DNA of 64,000 bases from Ascidiaceihabitans sp029251465 (GCF_042932805.1 NZ_CP170633.1:2294001-2358000), one strand, 5' to 3'; shown: positions 52,012-60,864, counted from the stretch's first letter. The notes: generated from the letters alone by a model not told the origin. Numbers and translations: made by a program.

Positions 52012-52992
52012 CTACAGTCCTTTCGCCCAGTCAATGATCGCCGCAGAAGAGCGCGCAGTTTGCCCCGGGGACATGATGTCACCCGCGATGACGTGGAAAA
52101 ACGGATCGTCGCCGTCGCCCAAATCCGGCCGCACAGTTGTGACAGCCCCACCCCAATTTGCAGCGATGCGATCCGTCACTTCGGACACAACCACGCGATC
52201 GTTTTCAGCGTAGTGAAACAGGGCGGGAATGCGCACTTCGGAATAATCCAGCGCCACGGCGGCCTTAACCGCGGCAGCCATCGGCAATGTTGCAATCGTC
52301 CGGTACGAGGTCGTCCAATGCGCAGCTTGACCGGCGTTCAGTGGCTCGAAACTGCGGATTTCGCCGGCGACCAGTGGGCCCCAGTACCGCACCGCCGGCA
52401 TGGTCAAAAGGCCCGCTGCGGGATTGTTTATCGCAAAGTTTGGCGAGACAAAAACCACGCCTGCCACGTCCTGTTGCAGCGTGGGTTCGTGCAACGCGAG
52501 GGCCGCAATCGTGCCGCCCGTAGATGTGGTCAGGATGATCACCTGTTCACCAACAGCGCGCGCCACGGCCAAGGCCTCAACCGCGTCCGTCATCCATTGG
52601 CTCGCACTCGCTTGTGCCATCGCGTCGCTGTCACGTCCGTGACCCTGAAAGCGGGTGTAAACCAGATTTGCCCCAAGGGCTGCAGCGACGTTGTCTGGCA
52701 CCGGTCTGATTTCTTCGGAGCTGGCGGAAAACCCATGGAAATAAACGACTGACAGCGGCGTTTTCACCTCGACCCCACCTGCCCAAATCACCCGTTTGTG
52801 GCTGTCAGGGCGGATGTCATCAAACGCCGCTTCGGAGGCATCAAAGAACGCCTGAACGCCGCCTGTCAGCTGGCTTTCATCAAAATCGGTGTCCGTGTTG
52901 ACCTGTTCATACGGGCCAAATTGCCAAAGACCGGCACCCAGAACAACAAGGATCAACAGGATCCGCCCGATCCATTTGCCAAGTGTTCTCAT
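52012..52992 (-). CDS. Membrane-anchored alpha/beta hydrolase
   Basis: A 326-residue protein with one N-terminal membrane helix (about 8-25, WIGRILLILVVLGAGLWQF) and an alpha/beta hydrolase fold beyond. The nucleophile is S157 in TTSTGG, a variant of the usual GxSxG with Thr at the first place, with YFHGFSASS as the oxyanion region; the acid and His are in HYAENDRVV and PFFHVIAG. The ATG overlaps the stop of the preceding gene by four bases. Two bases separate it from the VOC gene. Substrate unknown. Confidence 0.8.
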   Translation of the reverse strand: MRTLGKWIGRILLILVVLGAGLWQFGPYEQVNTDTDFDESQLTGGVQAFFDASEAAFDDIRPDSHKRVIWAGGVEVKTPLSVVYFHGFSASSEEIRPVPDNVAAALGANLVYTRFQGHGRDSDAMAQASASQWMTDAVEALAVARAVGEQVIILTTSTGGTIAALALHEPTLQQDVAGVVFVSPNFAINNPAAGLLTMPAVRYWGPLVAGEIRSFEPLNAGQAAHWTTSYRTIATLPMAAAVKAAVALDYSEVRIPALFHYAENDRVVVSEVTDRIAANWGGAVTTVRPDLGDGDDPFFHVIAGDIMSPGQTARSSAAIIDWAKGL

Positions 52993-53747
52993 GCGTCCAT
53001 GACCTCTTGGATTGCGGTTTCGATCAGACCCAAACATGGGCCGTCGGAAAATCGGTGGTCAGCGTCTTTGACCAATGTCAGGCGCATGTCGGGGCTACTC
53101 GCGTGGTCCAGCAAGGTCGTGGCGCGGTCCGTCGAAACGGCCGTATCGGCAGTGCCTTGCAGCATACGCACAGGAAACGGCAGGTCCAAAGGTGTACGCA
53201 AAACCAACTGGTTACGCCCGTCCTCGACCATCCGTTTGGTGATAATGTAGGGGTCCATGTAGTCGGACGGCATTTCGATTTGCCCGTCGCGATCCAGCGT
53301 CGCTTTTTGCGTCTCACTAAACGAGGCCCAATAGCCGTCTTCGGTGAAATCGGGGGCCGCGGCGATGGTCACCAAACCTGCCATCCGTTCAGGGTGATCG
53401 CGGGCGAACAGCAACGATTGCCATCCGCCCATCGATGATCCAACTAGCACCACAGGGCCATCGGTTAATGCGTCAATCGCCGCTGCGGTATCTTCGGCCC
53501 AATCGCCGATACACCCTTGTTCAAAGCTGCCAGAGCTAAGGCCGTGACCGGAATAATCAAACCGCAGAAACGACTGGCCGCGCGCCTGTGCGACGGCCTC
53601 AAGATGCACCGCTTTGGTGCCTTCCATGTCGGATTTTAATCCGCTTAGAAACACGATCCACGGACCCTGCCCGACGCTACGTTTATACGCGATGCGCCGC
53701 CCTTGCGGTGTGTCCAGATAGTGCGCGTCGTTTTGAACGTCGGCCAT
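52989..53747 (-). CDS. Alpha/beta hydrolase, ABHD10-like thioesterase
   Basis: A 252-residue cytoplasmic protein with GSSMGGW (S105), RFDYSGHGLSSG and the His in KDADHRFS. The overall pattern, with FLSGLKSDMEGTKA, resembles the ABHD10/palmitoyl-thioesterase branch. The start ATG 53747 follows GGGGGCGAC; upstream in-frame codons were not used. It begins a four-gene run with overlapping stops: hydrolase, membrane hydrolase, VOC protein, M15-like protein. Confidence 0.85.
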   Translation of the reverse strand: MADVQNDAHYLDTPQGRRIAYKRSVGQGPWIVFLSGLKSDMEGTKAVHLEAVAQARGQSFLRFDYSGHGLSSGSFEQGCIGDWAEDTAAAIDALTDGPVVLVGSSMGGWQSLLFARDHPERMAGLVTIAAAPDFTEDGYWASFSETQKATLDRDGQIEMPSDYMDPYIITKRMVEDGRNQLVLRTPLDLPFPVRMLQGTADTAVSTDRATTLLDHASSPDMRLTLVKDADHRFSDGPCLGLIETAIQEVMDA

Positions 53748-53817
53748 GTCGCCCCCTTGCGTCGTTTCCGAGCACAATGGCGGGACGGGCCCTAGCGCGC
53801 AATCCGCAAACGCAAAC

Positions 53818-54042
53818 TTAGCCGCTGATGTAGGCACCAGCGCGTGGGCGGTAGAATGCTTTTTGATTGTGCAGGCGGCCCAGCAATTCGTGAATTTGAC
53901 GCACATCGTCGCCTTCGGGCGCGGTGTTTGGCCGTTTCTTGAGGCTGTCTTGCGTCAACGCCAACTTGTTGCGCATCAGCGCAGTCTCGATCAGATCAAG
54001 GTCTTCGACAGAAAGTTCAAACTGTGTGTTGTAACCTGGCAT
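53818..54042 (-). CDS. Small conserved protein of unknown function
   Basis: A 74-residue helical protein, PGYNTQFELSVEDLDLIETALMRNKLALTQ, ending RPRAGAYISG. It has no cysteines or membrane segments. I recall close relatives in Rhodobacterales but no function. GAGG lies six bases before the ATG at 54042; the longer frame upstream is not used. It is divergent from an MFS gene and lies 70 bases before the hydrolase run. Confidence 0.78.
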   Translation of the reverse strand: MPGYNTQFELSVEDLDLIETALMRNKLALTQDSLKKRPNTAPEGDDVRQIHELLGRLHNQKAFYRPRAGAYISG

Positions 54043-54244
54043 GAGATCCTCTTTCGGGTGGAGTTTCTTTTCCAAAGTTTCGCACAGCTGGCAGGGGGAA
54101 ATCCAGCCCAATCTGTCGCATATTGCGGACATTTTGTCGCTTTTCACCCATGTGAATATTTGTTGCCTTTCGGGTCGCGCGCCGTGCCCCATGCGACGTT
54201 ACGCTATTCTTGATCTTACGCGCCCCCGGATCATAGTCACAAAC

Positions 54245-55414
54245 ATGAGCAGTCCCCCCAAGCTAATCCTTCCGGTCATTTCGACCTGCAACTTTCTGAT
54301 CGGGGTTGGTGCGTTTGTGATCATCGGCGTACTGGAACCCTTGGGGGCCTCGCTAAACGTCGCCCCTGAGCGCGCGGGCATTTTGATGACGGTTTACGCG
54401 CTGGCCTACGCTGTGCTGTCGCCTGTTCTGGTTTCTGTCACCGGACACATCGGGCGGCGCCGCGTGATGGCGTTCGGCCTGACAGTGTTTTTGTGCTCGG
54501 CGATCCTGTCGGCCATGGCGACCTCGCTGACGATGCTGGCGGCCGCGCGCGTGTTAGCCGCCGCAGGGGCTGGCATGTTCACGCCCGTGGGGGCCGCCGT
54601 TGTCGCCGGATTATTCCCCGAAGACCAGCGCGCCCGCGTTCTCGCCGCCGCAATGTTCGGGTTCACGTTGGCCCAAGTCCTTGGCGTACCCGCAGGCAGT
54701 TGGGTTGCCTACACATTCGGCTGGCGGTGGGCGTTCTGGGGCGTCGTGATCCTGAACCTGCCCTGCATTTTCCTGATCTGGACCTTCGTCCCTGCTGGGC
54801 TCAAATTTCAACCCGTCAGCATGGATGATTTGCGCAGCATCCTGACCAACGGGCGCATGATGCTCGCCATCAGTTTCACTGGCGTGTTCCTCGGCGCGAT
54901 CTACGTTCTCTACACTTATTTCACCCCGATGCTGAGCCAAATGATGGGCATGGGGCGTGACGGCATCACGTTTATTCTGGTCCTGTCCGGCGTCGGAGCT
55001 GTGGCAGGCAACATCATCGGCGGGATCATGGCAGACCGCCTTGGTTGGTACAAAACCCTGATCATCCTGTGTTGCGCACAAATGCTGCTGATGCCGATTT
55101 ATTCCTTTCTGCCTATCGCCATGCCGGGCTTTTTCGTTCTGTCCATCGCGTGGTCCATCGCCGGCTGGTCGTTCATGGCCGGACAACAAATGCGGCTAAT
55201 CGGCTTGGCAGGACCCAAAGCGCCGGTGGTTTTGGCCCTGACCGCCGCCTGCATCTACATTGGCGCGGCCATCGGATCAGCGATCGGGTCCATCGTGATC
55301 GCATACTTCGGCATCGCAGGTTTGGGCATCGCCGCCGCACTGTGCGCATCACTGGCACTGGCCAATTTGATACTGTCCGCACGCTTTCCACCCAAAGCCC
55401 TAACTGGCTCTTGA
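54245..55414 (+). CDS. MFS transporter, drug/sugar exporter type
   Basis: A 389-residue protein with about twelve membrane helices. Motif A appears as GHIGRRRVMAFG between helices 2 and 3, and the family helix 4-5 segment is ARVLAAAGAGMFTPVGAAVVAGLFP. It resembles the AraJ/Bcr-type exporters. The ATG at 54245 (MSSPPKLILPVIS) is preferred over longer in-frame options, which lack hydrophobicity. It is divergent from the small protein gene and ends before thrS with a hairpin between. Substrate unknown. Confidence 0.87.
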   Translation: MSSPPKLILPVISTCNFLIGVGAFVIIGVLEPLGASLNVAPERAGILMTVYALAYAVLSPVLVSVTGHIGRRRVMAFGLTVFLCSAILSAMATSLTMLAAARVLAAAGAGMFTPVGAAVVAGLFPEDQRARVLAAAMFGFTLAQVLGVPAGSWVAYTFGWRWAFWGVVILNLPCIFLIWTFVPAGLKFQPVSMDDLRSILTNGRMMLAISFTGVFLGAIYVLYTYFTPMLSQMMGMGRDGITFILVLSGVGAVAGNIIGGIMADRLGWYKTLIILCCAQMLLMPIYSFLPIAMPGFFVLSIAWSIAGWSFMAGQQMRLIGLAGPKAPVVLALTAACIYIGAAIGSAIGSIVIAYFGIAGLGIAAALCASLALANLILSARFPPKALTGS

Positions 55415-55418
55415 CGGA

Positions 55419-55448
55419 TTCGCGCCGACTTGCCAGATAAGGCGCGAA
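55419..55448. other. Perfect inverted repeat before thrS
   Basis: TTCGCGCC (55419-55426) and GGCGCGAA (55441-55448) form an eight-base perfect stem with a 14-base loop. It lies just after the MFS stop and 56 bases before thrS. There is no T-run. It may be a terminator for the MFS gene or part of the thrS leader. Confidence 0.5.
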
Positions 55449-55504
55449 CACATTAACCCGCAACCGGGCGTTTCGTAGGCGCCAAACTGACGAGGAGTGC
55501 CCAG

Positions 55505-57451
55505 ATGGCATCAGTCTCCCTTACTTTTCCCGACGGCAATGCACGTGAATACGACGCAGGCGTAACCGCCGCGCAGGTCGCCGAAAGCATTTCAAAATCG
55601 CTCGCCAAAAAGGCGATCAGCGCCACAGTCAACGGCGAACACTGGGACATGCAGTGGCCCATTGACGGCGACGCATCGATCGCGTTGCACACCATGGCCG
55701 ACGACGAACAGGCCAATGAACTGGTGCGTCACGATCTGGCCCACATCATGGCCCGCGCGGTCCAAGAAATCTGGCCGGATACACGCGTCACAATCGGACC
55801 TGTCATCAAAGACGGCTGGTACTATGACTTTGATCGCAAAGAATCTTTCACCCCCGAAGACCTGAGCGTCATCGAGAAAAAGATGCGCGAGATCATCAAC
55901 AAACGCGAACCCGTGCGCACCGAAATTTGGGACCGCGCCCGCGCGATTGCCCATTACAAGGCCAATGGCGAGCCGTACAAAGTCGAGCTGATCGAGAGCA
56001 TTCCGGGCGATGAACCCCTGCGCATGTATTGGCATGGCGACTGGCAAGATCTGTGCCGCGGCCCGCACCTGCAACACACCGGCCAAGTGCCCGGTGACTC
56101 GTTCAAATTGATGTCCATCGCGGGTGCCTACTGGCGCGGCGACAGTGACCGCGCGATGCTGCAACGCATCTACGGCGTCGCCTTTACCGGCAAGGAAAAG
56201 CTAAAGGCCCACCTGAACATGCTGGAGGAAGCGGCCAAACGCGACCACCGTAAACTGGGCCGCGAGATGGACCTGTTCCACATGCAAGAAGAGGCCCCGG
56301 GCCAAATCTTTTGGCACCCGAACGGCTGGTCGATCTACACCGAACTTCAGGATTACATGCGCCGCAAACAACGTGCGGCGGGCTATGTCGAGGTGAACAC
56401 ACCGCAGGTGGTAGATCGCAAACTTTGGGAAGCGTCCGGCCACTGGGACAAATACCAAGAACACATGTTCATCGTCGAAGTGGACGAGGAACACGCACGC
56501 GAAAAAGCCATCAACGCGCTAAAACCGATGAACTGCCCCTGCCACGTTCAAATCTTTAACCAAGGTATGAAATCCTATCGCGACCTGCCCTTGCGCATGG
56601 CCGAATTCGGATCGTGCAGCCGCTATGAACCGTCAGGTGCCCTGCACGGCATCATGCGTGTACGTGGATTTACCCAAGACGACGGCCACATTTTTTGCCG
56701 CGAGGACCAGATCGAGGCAGAATGTGCAGCGTTCATCACCTACCTGTCTTCGGTCTACAAAGATCTCGGGTTTGATAACTTTGAAATCATGTTCGCAACC
56801 CGCCCTGAAAAGCGTGTTGGCTCCGAAGAAAGCTGGGACCACGTCGAAAACGCGCTCGAAAATGCGATCAAAGTTGCGGGTCACCCCTATACTTTGGACG
56901 AAGGCGAAGGTGCGTTTTACGGACCAAAGCTTGACTTTAAACTGACCGACGCAATTGGCCGCGAATGGCAATGCGGCACGTTCCAAGTTGACCCCAACTT
57001 GCCGGAACGCTTGGATGCAACCTACGTGGCCGAAGACGGAGCAAAGCATCGCCCCTACATGCTGCACCGCGCCTGCCTTGGCTCGTTCGAGCGTTTCATC
57101 GGTATCTTGATCGAAAACTCGGCAGGTAAATTGCCGTTTTGGCTGGCACCGCGCCAAGTTGTTGTCGCCTCGATCATCTCGGACGCGGACGATTACGTAC
57201 ACGAGGTGGTCGCCGCCCTGAACGCCGCAGGCGTGCGCGCCGAGGCCGACATTCGCAACGAAAAAATCAACTACAAGGTCCGCGAACATTCAGTTGGCAA
57301 AGTGCCGGTGATCTTGGCCGTCGGTGCGCGCGAAGTCGAAGAACGCACGCTCACCGTGCGCCGCTTGGGTGAAAAGCAAACCTCGGTCCAAGGGTTGGAC
57401 GACGTGATCGCAGGCCTAAAAGTCGACGCAACACCACCCGATTTGCGTTGA
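55505..57451 (+). CDS. thrS: Threonyl-tRNA synthetase
   Basis: A 648-residue class II aminoacyl-tRNA synthetase. A TGS domain (about 1-64) is followed by the editing domain with HDLAHIMARAVQEIWPD, the zinc and catalytic core with CRGPHLQHTG, MNCPCHVQIFNQ, SGALHGIMRVRGFTQDDGH, and LHRACLGSFERF, and an anticodon domain with PVILAVGAREVEE. All parts are present. GAGGAG precedes the ATG by nine bases. It is upstream of the bufferin-type operon but 187 bases away, so not necessarily linked. Confidence 0.97.
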   Translation: MASVSLTFPDGNAREYDAGVTAAQVAESISKSLAKKAISATVNGEHWDMQWPIDGDASIALHTMADDEQANELVRHDLAHIMARAVQEIWPDTRVTIGPVIKDGWYYDFDRKESFTPEDLSVIEKKMREIINKREPVRTEIWDRARAIAHYKANGEPYKVELIESIPGDEPLRMYWHGDWQDLCRGPHLQHTGQVPGDSFKLMSIAGAYWRGDSDRAMLQRIYGVAFTGKEKLKAHLNMLEEAAKRDHRKLGREMDLFHMQEEAPGQIFWHPNGWSIYTELQDYMRRKQRAAGYVEVNTPQVVDRKLWEASGHWDKYQEHMFIVEVDEEHAREKAINALKPMNCPCHVQIFNQGMKSYRDLPLRMAEFGSCSRYEPSGALHGIMRVRGFTQDDGHIFCREDQIEAECAAFITYLSSVYKDLGFDNFEIMFATRPEKRVGSEESWDHVENALENAIKVAGHPYTLDEGEGAFYGPKLDFKLTDAIGREWQCGTFQVDPNLPERLDATYVAEDGAKHRPYMLHRACLGSFERFIGILIENSAGKLPFWLAPRQVVVASIISDADDYVHEVVAALNAAGVRAEADIRNEKINYKVREHSVGKVPVILAVGAREVEERTLTVRRLGEKQTSVQGLDDVIAGLKVDATPPDLR

Positions 57452-57504
57452 AAGTATTACAAAGCCGGATCGCGCGGGCGGTCCGGTTGAAACAAAACCG
57501 GCCT

Positions 57505-57583
57505 TTGACGGGACATTTTCACGTCAATTCACACATCGCGTAACGCGCATGTGACACACAGGCTCGTGACTGGTACTGTGTCA
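57505..57583. promoter_or_regulatory. Two inverted repeats upstream of the bufferin-type operon
   Basis: TTGACG (57505-57510) faces CGTCAA (57522-57527) with 11 bases between, and TGACACA (57552-57558) faces TGTGTCA (57577-57583) with 18 bases between. Both are perfect and lie in the 187-base gap before the precursor gene, so they are candidate operators or promoter elements. I could not match either to a known metal regulator or ECF sigma promoter. Confidence 0.4.
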
Positions 57584-57637
57584 GTCAGCGGGTAATTTGA
57601 ATGCACAAACAGCGACGACGCCAGTTGTAAAAGGAAC

Positions 57638-57970
57638 ATGCTCATGTCTCATTCGAACACATCCAACGCAAAATCCATCGCGATCGCCGGTGCTGTAGCC
57701 GGGGCTTTGACAGCACTTGTCGCCGCCCAATCTACGGCCGCCTATGCCGCAACAAAAGAAAAATGCTACGGCGTGTCACTGGCGGGTCAAAACGACTGCG
57801 CGGCGGGTGCAGGCACCACATGCGCGGGCTCATCTTCGGTCGATTATCAAGGCAACGCGTGGACGTTGGTCGATGCGGGCACCTGCACCAGCATTGATTT
57901 GCCCGACATGGCAAACGGTGCAAAGCGCACAGGGTCGTTGCAGCCTCAGACCCGCGATTTGCCAGCGTAA
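57638..57970 (+). CDS. bufA1: Bufferin-type RiPP precursor (DUF2282, BufA1-like)
   Basis: A 110-residue small protein. An N-terminal signal peptide (about 12-38, ending AAYAA) precedes a core with four cysteines: C43 in KEKCYG, C54 in QNDCAAG, C62 in TTCAGS and C83 in GTCTS. It matches the DUF2282 pattern KxKCYG...NDCAAGxGTTCAG...DYQGNAW. In bufferins (family knowledge) such cysteines are oxidised by the partner DUF692/DUF2063 enzyme to thiooxazoles that hold copper. It leads a four-gene operon. AAAAGGAAC lies just before the ATG at 57638; a second ATG two codons later (57644) is possible. Confidence 0.85.
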   Translation: MLMSHSNTSNAKSIAIAGAVAGALTALVAAQSTAAYAATKEKCYGVSLAGQNDCAAGAGTTCAGSSSVDYQGNAWTLVDAGTCTSIDLPDMANGAKRTGSLQPQTRDLPA

Positions 57971-57978
57971 AGGCAGGC

Positions 57979-58839
57979 ATGCGAGAATTTTCGCCCCTCT
58001 GTGATCCTTTACCCGACGCTGTTGGCGTCGGCTATAAACCGCAGCATTTCACAGATATTCTGGACGCCCCCGGCCCTGTCAAATGGGTCGAAATCCATGC
58101 GGAAAACTACATGGGTCAAGGCGGACGTCCCATCGCGCAACTGCGTGCTTTGGCAGAGAAATTTACCATTTCGGTTCACGGTGTTGGCCTGTCGATTGGC
58201 GGCGCCGGGCCGCTGGACCCCACCCATTTGGCGCGCCTGAAACACTTGATCGATTGGGTCAAACCCGCCAGCTTTTCCGAACATTTGGCGTGGTCCACCC
58301 ATGGCGGCACCTTTTTGAACGACCTGCTGCCCCTGCCCTACACCGCCGCCACGTTGCAAACCGTCGCGGATCACATCGATCACGTTCAAAATTTGCTGGG
58401 CCGTCAGATGCTGCTGGAAAACCCGTCCAGTTATCTCGCGTTTGACAGCTCGACCTACAACGAAACCGATTTTCTGGCGGAACTGGTGAAGCGCACGGAA
58501 TGCGGGCTGCTGCTGGATGTGAACAACGTGTTCATTTCGGCGACAAACCTTGGCTACACGCCCCACAGCTACATTGATGCATACCCGCTCGCGGCCGTCG
58601 GGGAAATGCACGTCGGTGGTCACGCGCTAGACCAAGACGACCACGGCGCGCCTTTGTTGATCGACAGCCACGGTGCTGCGCCCTCGACCGAGGTCTGGGA
58701 TTTACTGGCTTATACGCTGCAAAAAACCGGACCAAAACCGCTGCTGGTTGAATGGGACAACGATGTGCCTGATTGGAATGTGCTGCGCGCGCAGGCGGAT
58801 GTGGCAGCCTTGGCCCTTGATCAGGCCGCGACAAAATGA
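57979..58839 (+). CDS. bufB: DUF692 multinuclear iron oxidase (BufB-like)
   Basis: A 286-residue TIM-barrel enzyme of the MNIO/MbnB group. Metal-ligand motifs visible in order: VGYKPQHF, VEIHAENYMG, VHGVGLSIGGAGPL, FSEHLAWS, ENPSSYL, DVNNVF, EMHVGGHALDQDDHG and DSHGAAPSTEVWDL. These enzymes oxidise cysteines of a peptide to thiooxazole, using two or three irons. The partner is the BufC-like protein that overlaps by four bases (ATGA). The gene starts eight bases after the precursor stop. Confidence 0.9.
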   Translation: MREFSPLCDPLPDAVGVGYKPQHFTDILDAPGPVKWVEIHAENYMGQGGRPIAQLRALAEKFTISVHGVGLSIGGAGPLDPTHLARLKHLIDWVKPASFSEHLAWSTHGGTFLNDLLPLPYTAATLQTVADHIDHVQNLLGRQMLLENPSSYLAFDSSTYNETDFLAELVKRTECGLLLDVNNVFISATNLGYTPHSYIDAYPLAAVGEMHVGGHALDQDDHGAPLLIDSHGAAPSTEVWDLLAYTLQKTGPKPLLVEWDNDVPDWNVLRAQADVAALALDQAATK

Positions 58840-59582
58840 AGGTCCAAACCCAGTTCCGCGAGGCCTTGTTCGATGCGGCCCGTGATGCCCCCCGCGGATT
58901 GCAGGACAGTGCAGGCAACCCCGCAGGATCACGCTACGACGTCTATCGCAACAACGTCGTCACGTCCTTGCAAGATGCATTGGCCCGCAATTTTCCTATT
59001 CTGGTCAAGCTGTTGGGCGAACAGATCTTTGGATCCTTGGCTGACATTTATTTACACCAACACCCGCCGCAGTCGCCGTTGATGATGCAGTACGGCGATC
59101 AGATGCCCACCCTGTTGGCCGGCTTTGCACCGTTGGAGCACATCGGATATCTGGCAGATGTCGCACAGTTGGAAATCGCCCTGCGCGACAGTTATCACGC
59201 AGCAGATGCAGACCCGATTGACCCAAGCACATTCGCAATTGATGACGCGGAACTTGCGCTAACCACGTTGACGTTTGCACCAGCAACCGCGCTGATCCAC
59301 TCCGTTTGGCCGCTGTTTGATCTGTGGCGATTTAACACCGAACCGGATGCACCTGCCCCGCAGGCTGTCCCGCAACCGGTTCTGATCACGCGCGCCGAAT
59401 TTGACCCACAACCGCACCCATTGACGCCCGCGCAGTACGAATGGATCGTCAGTGTCAGACAGGGCGACACGCTGGGCACAGCACACGCGCAGGCCCTGCA
59501 AACCGACGCCACGTTTGATCTGACGCCGCTGTTAACGCTGCTGCTGACCAACAACGCGCTGACCAAAGGATCACAGGAATGA
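58836..59582 (+). CDS. bufC: DUF2063 partner protein (BufC-like)
   Basis: A 248-residue protein beginning with the DUF2063 block FREALFDAARDAPRGLQD and YDVYRNNVVTSLQDALARNFPILVKLLG, then YGDQMPTLLAGFAPLEHIGYLADVAQLE. The family binds the precursor and delivers it to the DUF692 enzyme. The C-terminal half continues with an Ala/Leu-rich domain and an end DLTPLLTLLLTNNALTKG. Overlaps of four bases with both the preceding and following genes mark a single operon. Confidence 0.88.
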   Translation: MKVQTQFREALFDAARDAPRGLQDSAGNPAGSRYDVYRNNVVTSLQDALARNFPILVKLLGEQIFGSLADIYLHQHPPQSPLMMQYGDQMPTLLAGFAPLEHIGYLADVAQLEIALRDSYHAADADPIDPSTFAIDDAELALTTLTFAPATALIHSVWPLFDLWRFNTEPDAPAPQAVPQPVLITRAEFDPQPHPLTPAQYEWIVSVRQGDTLGTAHAQALQTDATFDLTPLLTLLLTNNALTKGSQE

Positions 59583-60118
59583 CCCATCTTCACAACGCTT
59601 TTTTCGCGCGGATTGAACGGGCCGACTGGCTGCTGCCGACCCTTGCGCGTTTGGTCTTTGCGGCGACTTTGTTGATGTATTTCTGGATTTCGGGCCTGAC
59701 CAAATTGGGCGAAGGGTGGACCGGCATCTTTTTCCTGTCCGACAGCGCCTACATCCAGATGTTCCCCAAAGCGGTCGAGGCGTTGGGCTATGACACGGCC
59801 CAGCTGTCGATCGGACATCGGATGATCGCGCTGGTTGGCACGTGGGCCGAATTCATTTTGCCGTTGTTTATTGTTTTGGGCGTGCTGACGCGCCTGTCGG
59901 CACTTGGCATGATCGGATTTATCGCCGTGCAGTCGGTGGTCGATGTTTTGGGACACGGGGTGGCGGCCAAAGACATCGGCACGTGGTTTGACCGCACGTC
60001 CGGCGCGCTGATTTTAGATCAACGCGCGTTCTGGATTTTGCTGTTGCTGATCCTGGTGATCAAAGGGGCCGGACCACTGTCGTTTGACCGCGCCTTGGCC
60101 CCGATGAAACCCGTCTAG
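59579..60118 (+). CDS. DoxX family membrane protein of the bufferin-type operon
   Basis: A 179-residue inner-membrane protein with four helices (about 20-37, 80-103, 107-124, 145-163). The DoxX motifs include RLVFAATLLMYFWISGLTKLGEGW and GTWAEFILPLFIVLGVLTRLSALG. In related gig/buf operons a DoxX gene is the fourth gene; it may assist in redox coupling or peptide export. Its ATG overlaps the BufC-like stop, and its stop overlaps the convergent ArsC-like gene by four bases. Confidence 0.88.
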   Translation: MTHLHNAFFARIERADWLLPTLARLVFAATLLMYFWISGLTKLGEGWTGIFFLSDSAYIQMFPKAVEALGYDTAQLSIGHRMIALVGTWAEFILPLFIVLGVLTRLSALGMIGFIAVQSVVDVLGHGVAAKDIGTWFDRTSGALILDQRAFWILLLLILVIKGAGPLSFDRALAPMKPV

Positions 60119-60429
60119 ACCCCCAAGGCGGCTTGCGTGTCTTTGGTCCACCCCAGATACATCTGATCATCTTTTACAATCAGCGGCCGCTTCATCAACG
60201 CAGGGTGCTGCGCGATCAAATCCAGAGGCGCACCTGCGCGCTCAGCCTCGCTGAGGCCCCGCCACGTGGTCGATCGTGTGTTCAACAATTGGGCATCAAA
60301 CTGCGCATAGGCGGCATTCAGCACCTCTTGGGGCACCCCGTCAGCCCGGGCATCAACCAGTTCGAAACCCGCCAGTGCTTTCAACGCCTTACGGCAGGTA
60401 TCACAGTTTTTCAGGCCATAAATCTTCAT
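60115..60429 (-). CDS. ArsC/Spx family protein (YffB-like)
   Basis: A 104-residue thioredoxin-fold protein with the redox pair CDTC (C9, C12) in IYGLKNCDTCRKALKAL, then RSTTWRGLSEAE and PALMKRPLIVKDDQMYLGW. This is the arsenate reductase-like group whose YffB-type members have no known arsenate activity. AAGGAA lies before two successive ATG codons; the second (60429) has the better spacing. It is convergent with the DoxX gene. No arsenic genes lie nearby. Confidence 0.85.
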   Translation of the reverse strand: MKIYGLKNCDTCRKALKALAGFELVDARADGVPQEVLNAAYAQFDAQLLNTRSTTWRGLSEAERAGAPLDLIAQHPALMKRPLIVKDDQMYLGWTKDTQAALGV

Positions 60430-60631
60430 CATTTTTCCTTGCGTATTCATCGTTTTAACCCAACGTCGTTAAGTTTTTCGCGCCAATTTTCTTGATTTTT
60501 TGTCCGACTGATCAATGTTGTTGTGCACGTATTGGGCGTCTCACATCAAATCAGATGCGTTGTGTCCAGTCAAAGACGCCAGCGCTTTTGGCAGCACTGG
60601 TTTGGTTACAAATTAAAAGGAGGCACCGGAT

Positions 60632-60838
60632 ATGCCTAACGGTACAGTAAAATGGTTCAACACCACAAAAGGTTTTGGCTTTATCGCGCCCGATGACGGG
60701 GGCAGCGACGTGTTTGTGCATATTTCTGCTGTGGAACGCTCGGGACTGACCGGACTGACGGACAACCAAAAAGTCAGCTATGACCTAAGCGAAGGACGCG
60801 ACGGGCGTCAAATGGCAGGCGAGCTGCAACTGCTCTGA
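60632..60838 (+). CDS. cspA: Cold shock protein
   Basis: A 68-residue single cold shock domain with RNP1 KGFGFI, RNP2 VFVHIS and start NGTVKWFN. It binds single-stranded RNA or DNA. AAAAGGAGG precedes the ATG by eight bases. The upstream leader (60430-60631) is long and A/T-rich in places, as usual for csp genes, and contains hairpin-forming stretches, but no named element. An intrinsic terminator follows. Confidence 0.95.
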   Translation: MPNGTVKWFNTTKGFGFIAPDDGGSDVFVHISAVERSGLTGLTDNQKVSYDLSEGRDGRQMAGELQLL

Positions 60839-60864
60839 TCACCGAGACAATCCACAAAATTTAA

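Noticed and set aside
57539..57572. ECF sigma promoter GTAAC...CGT before the bufferin precursor
   Set aside because: The spacing between the two elements is about 19-20 bases, longer than the usual ECF spacing, so the match is not convincing.
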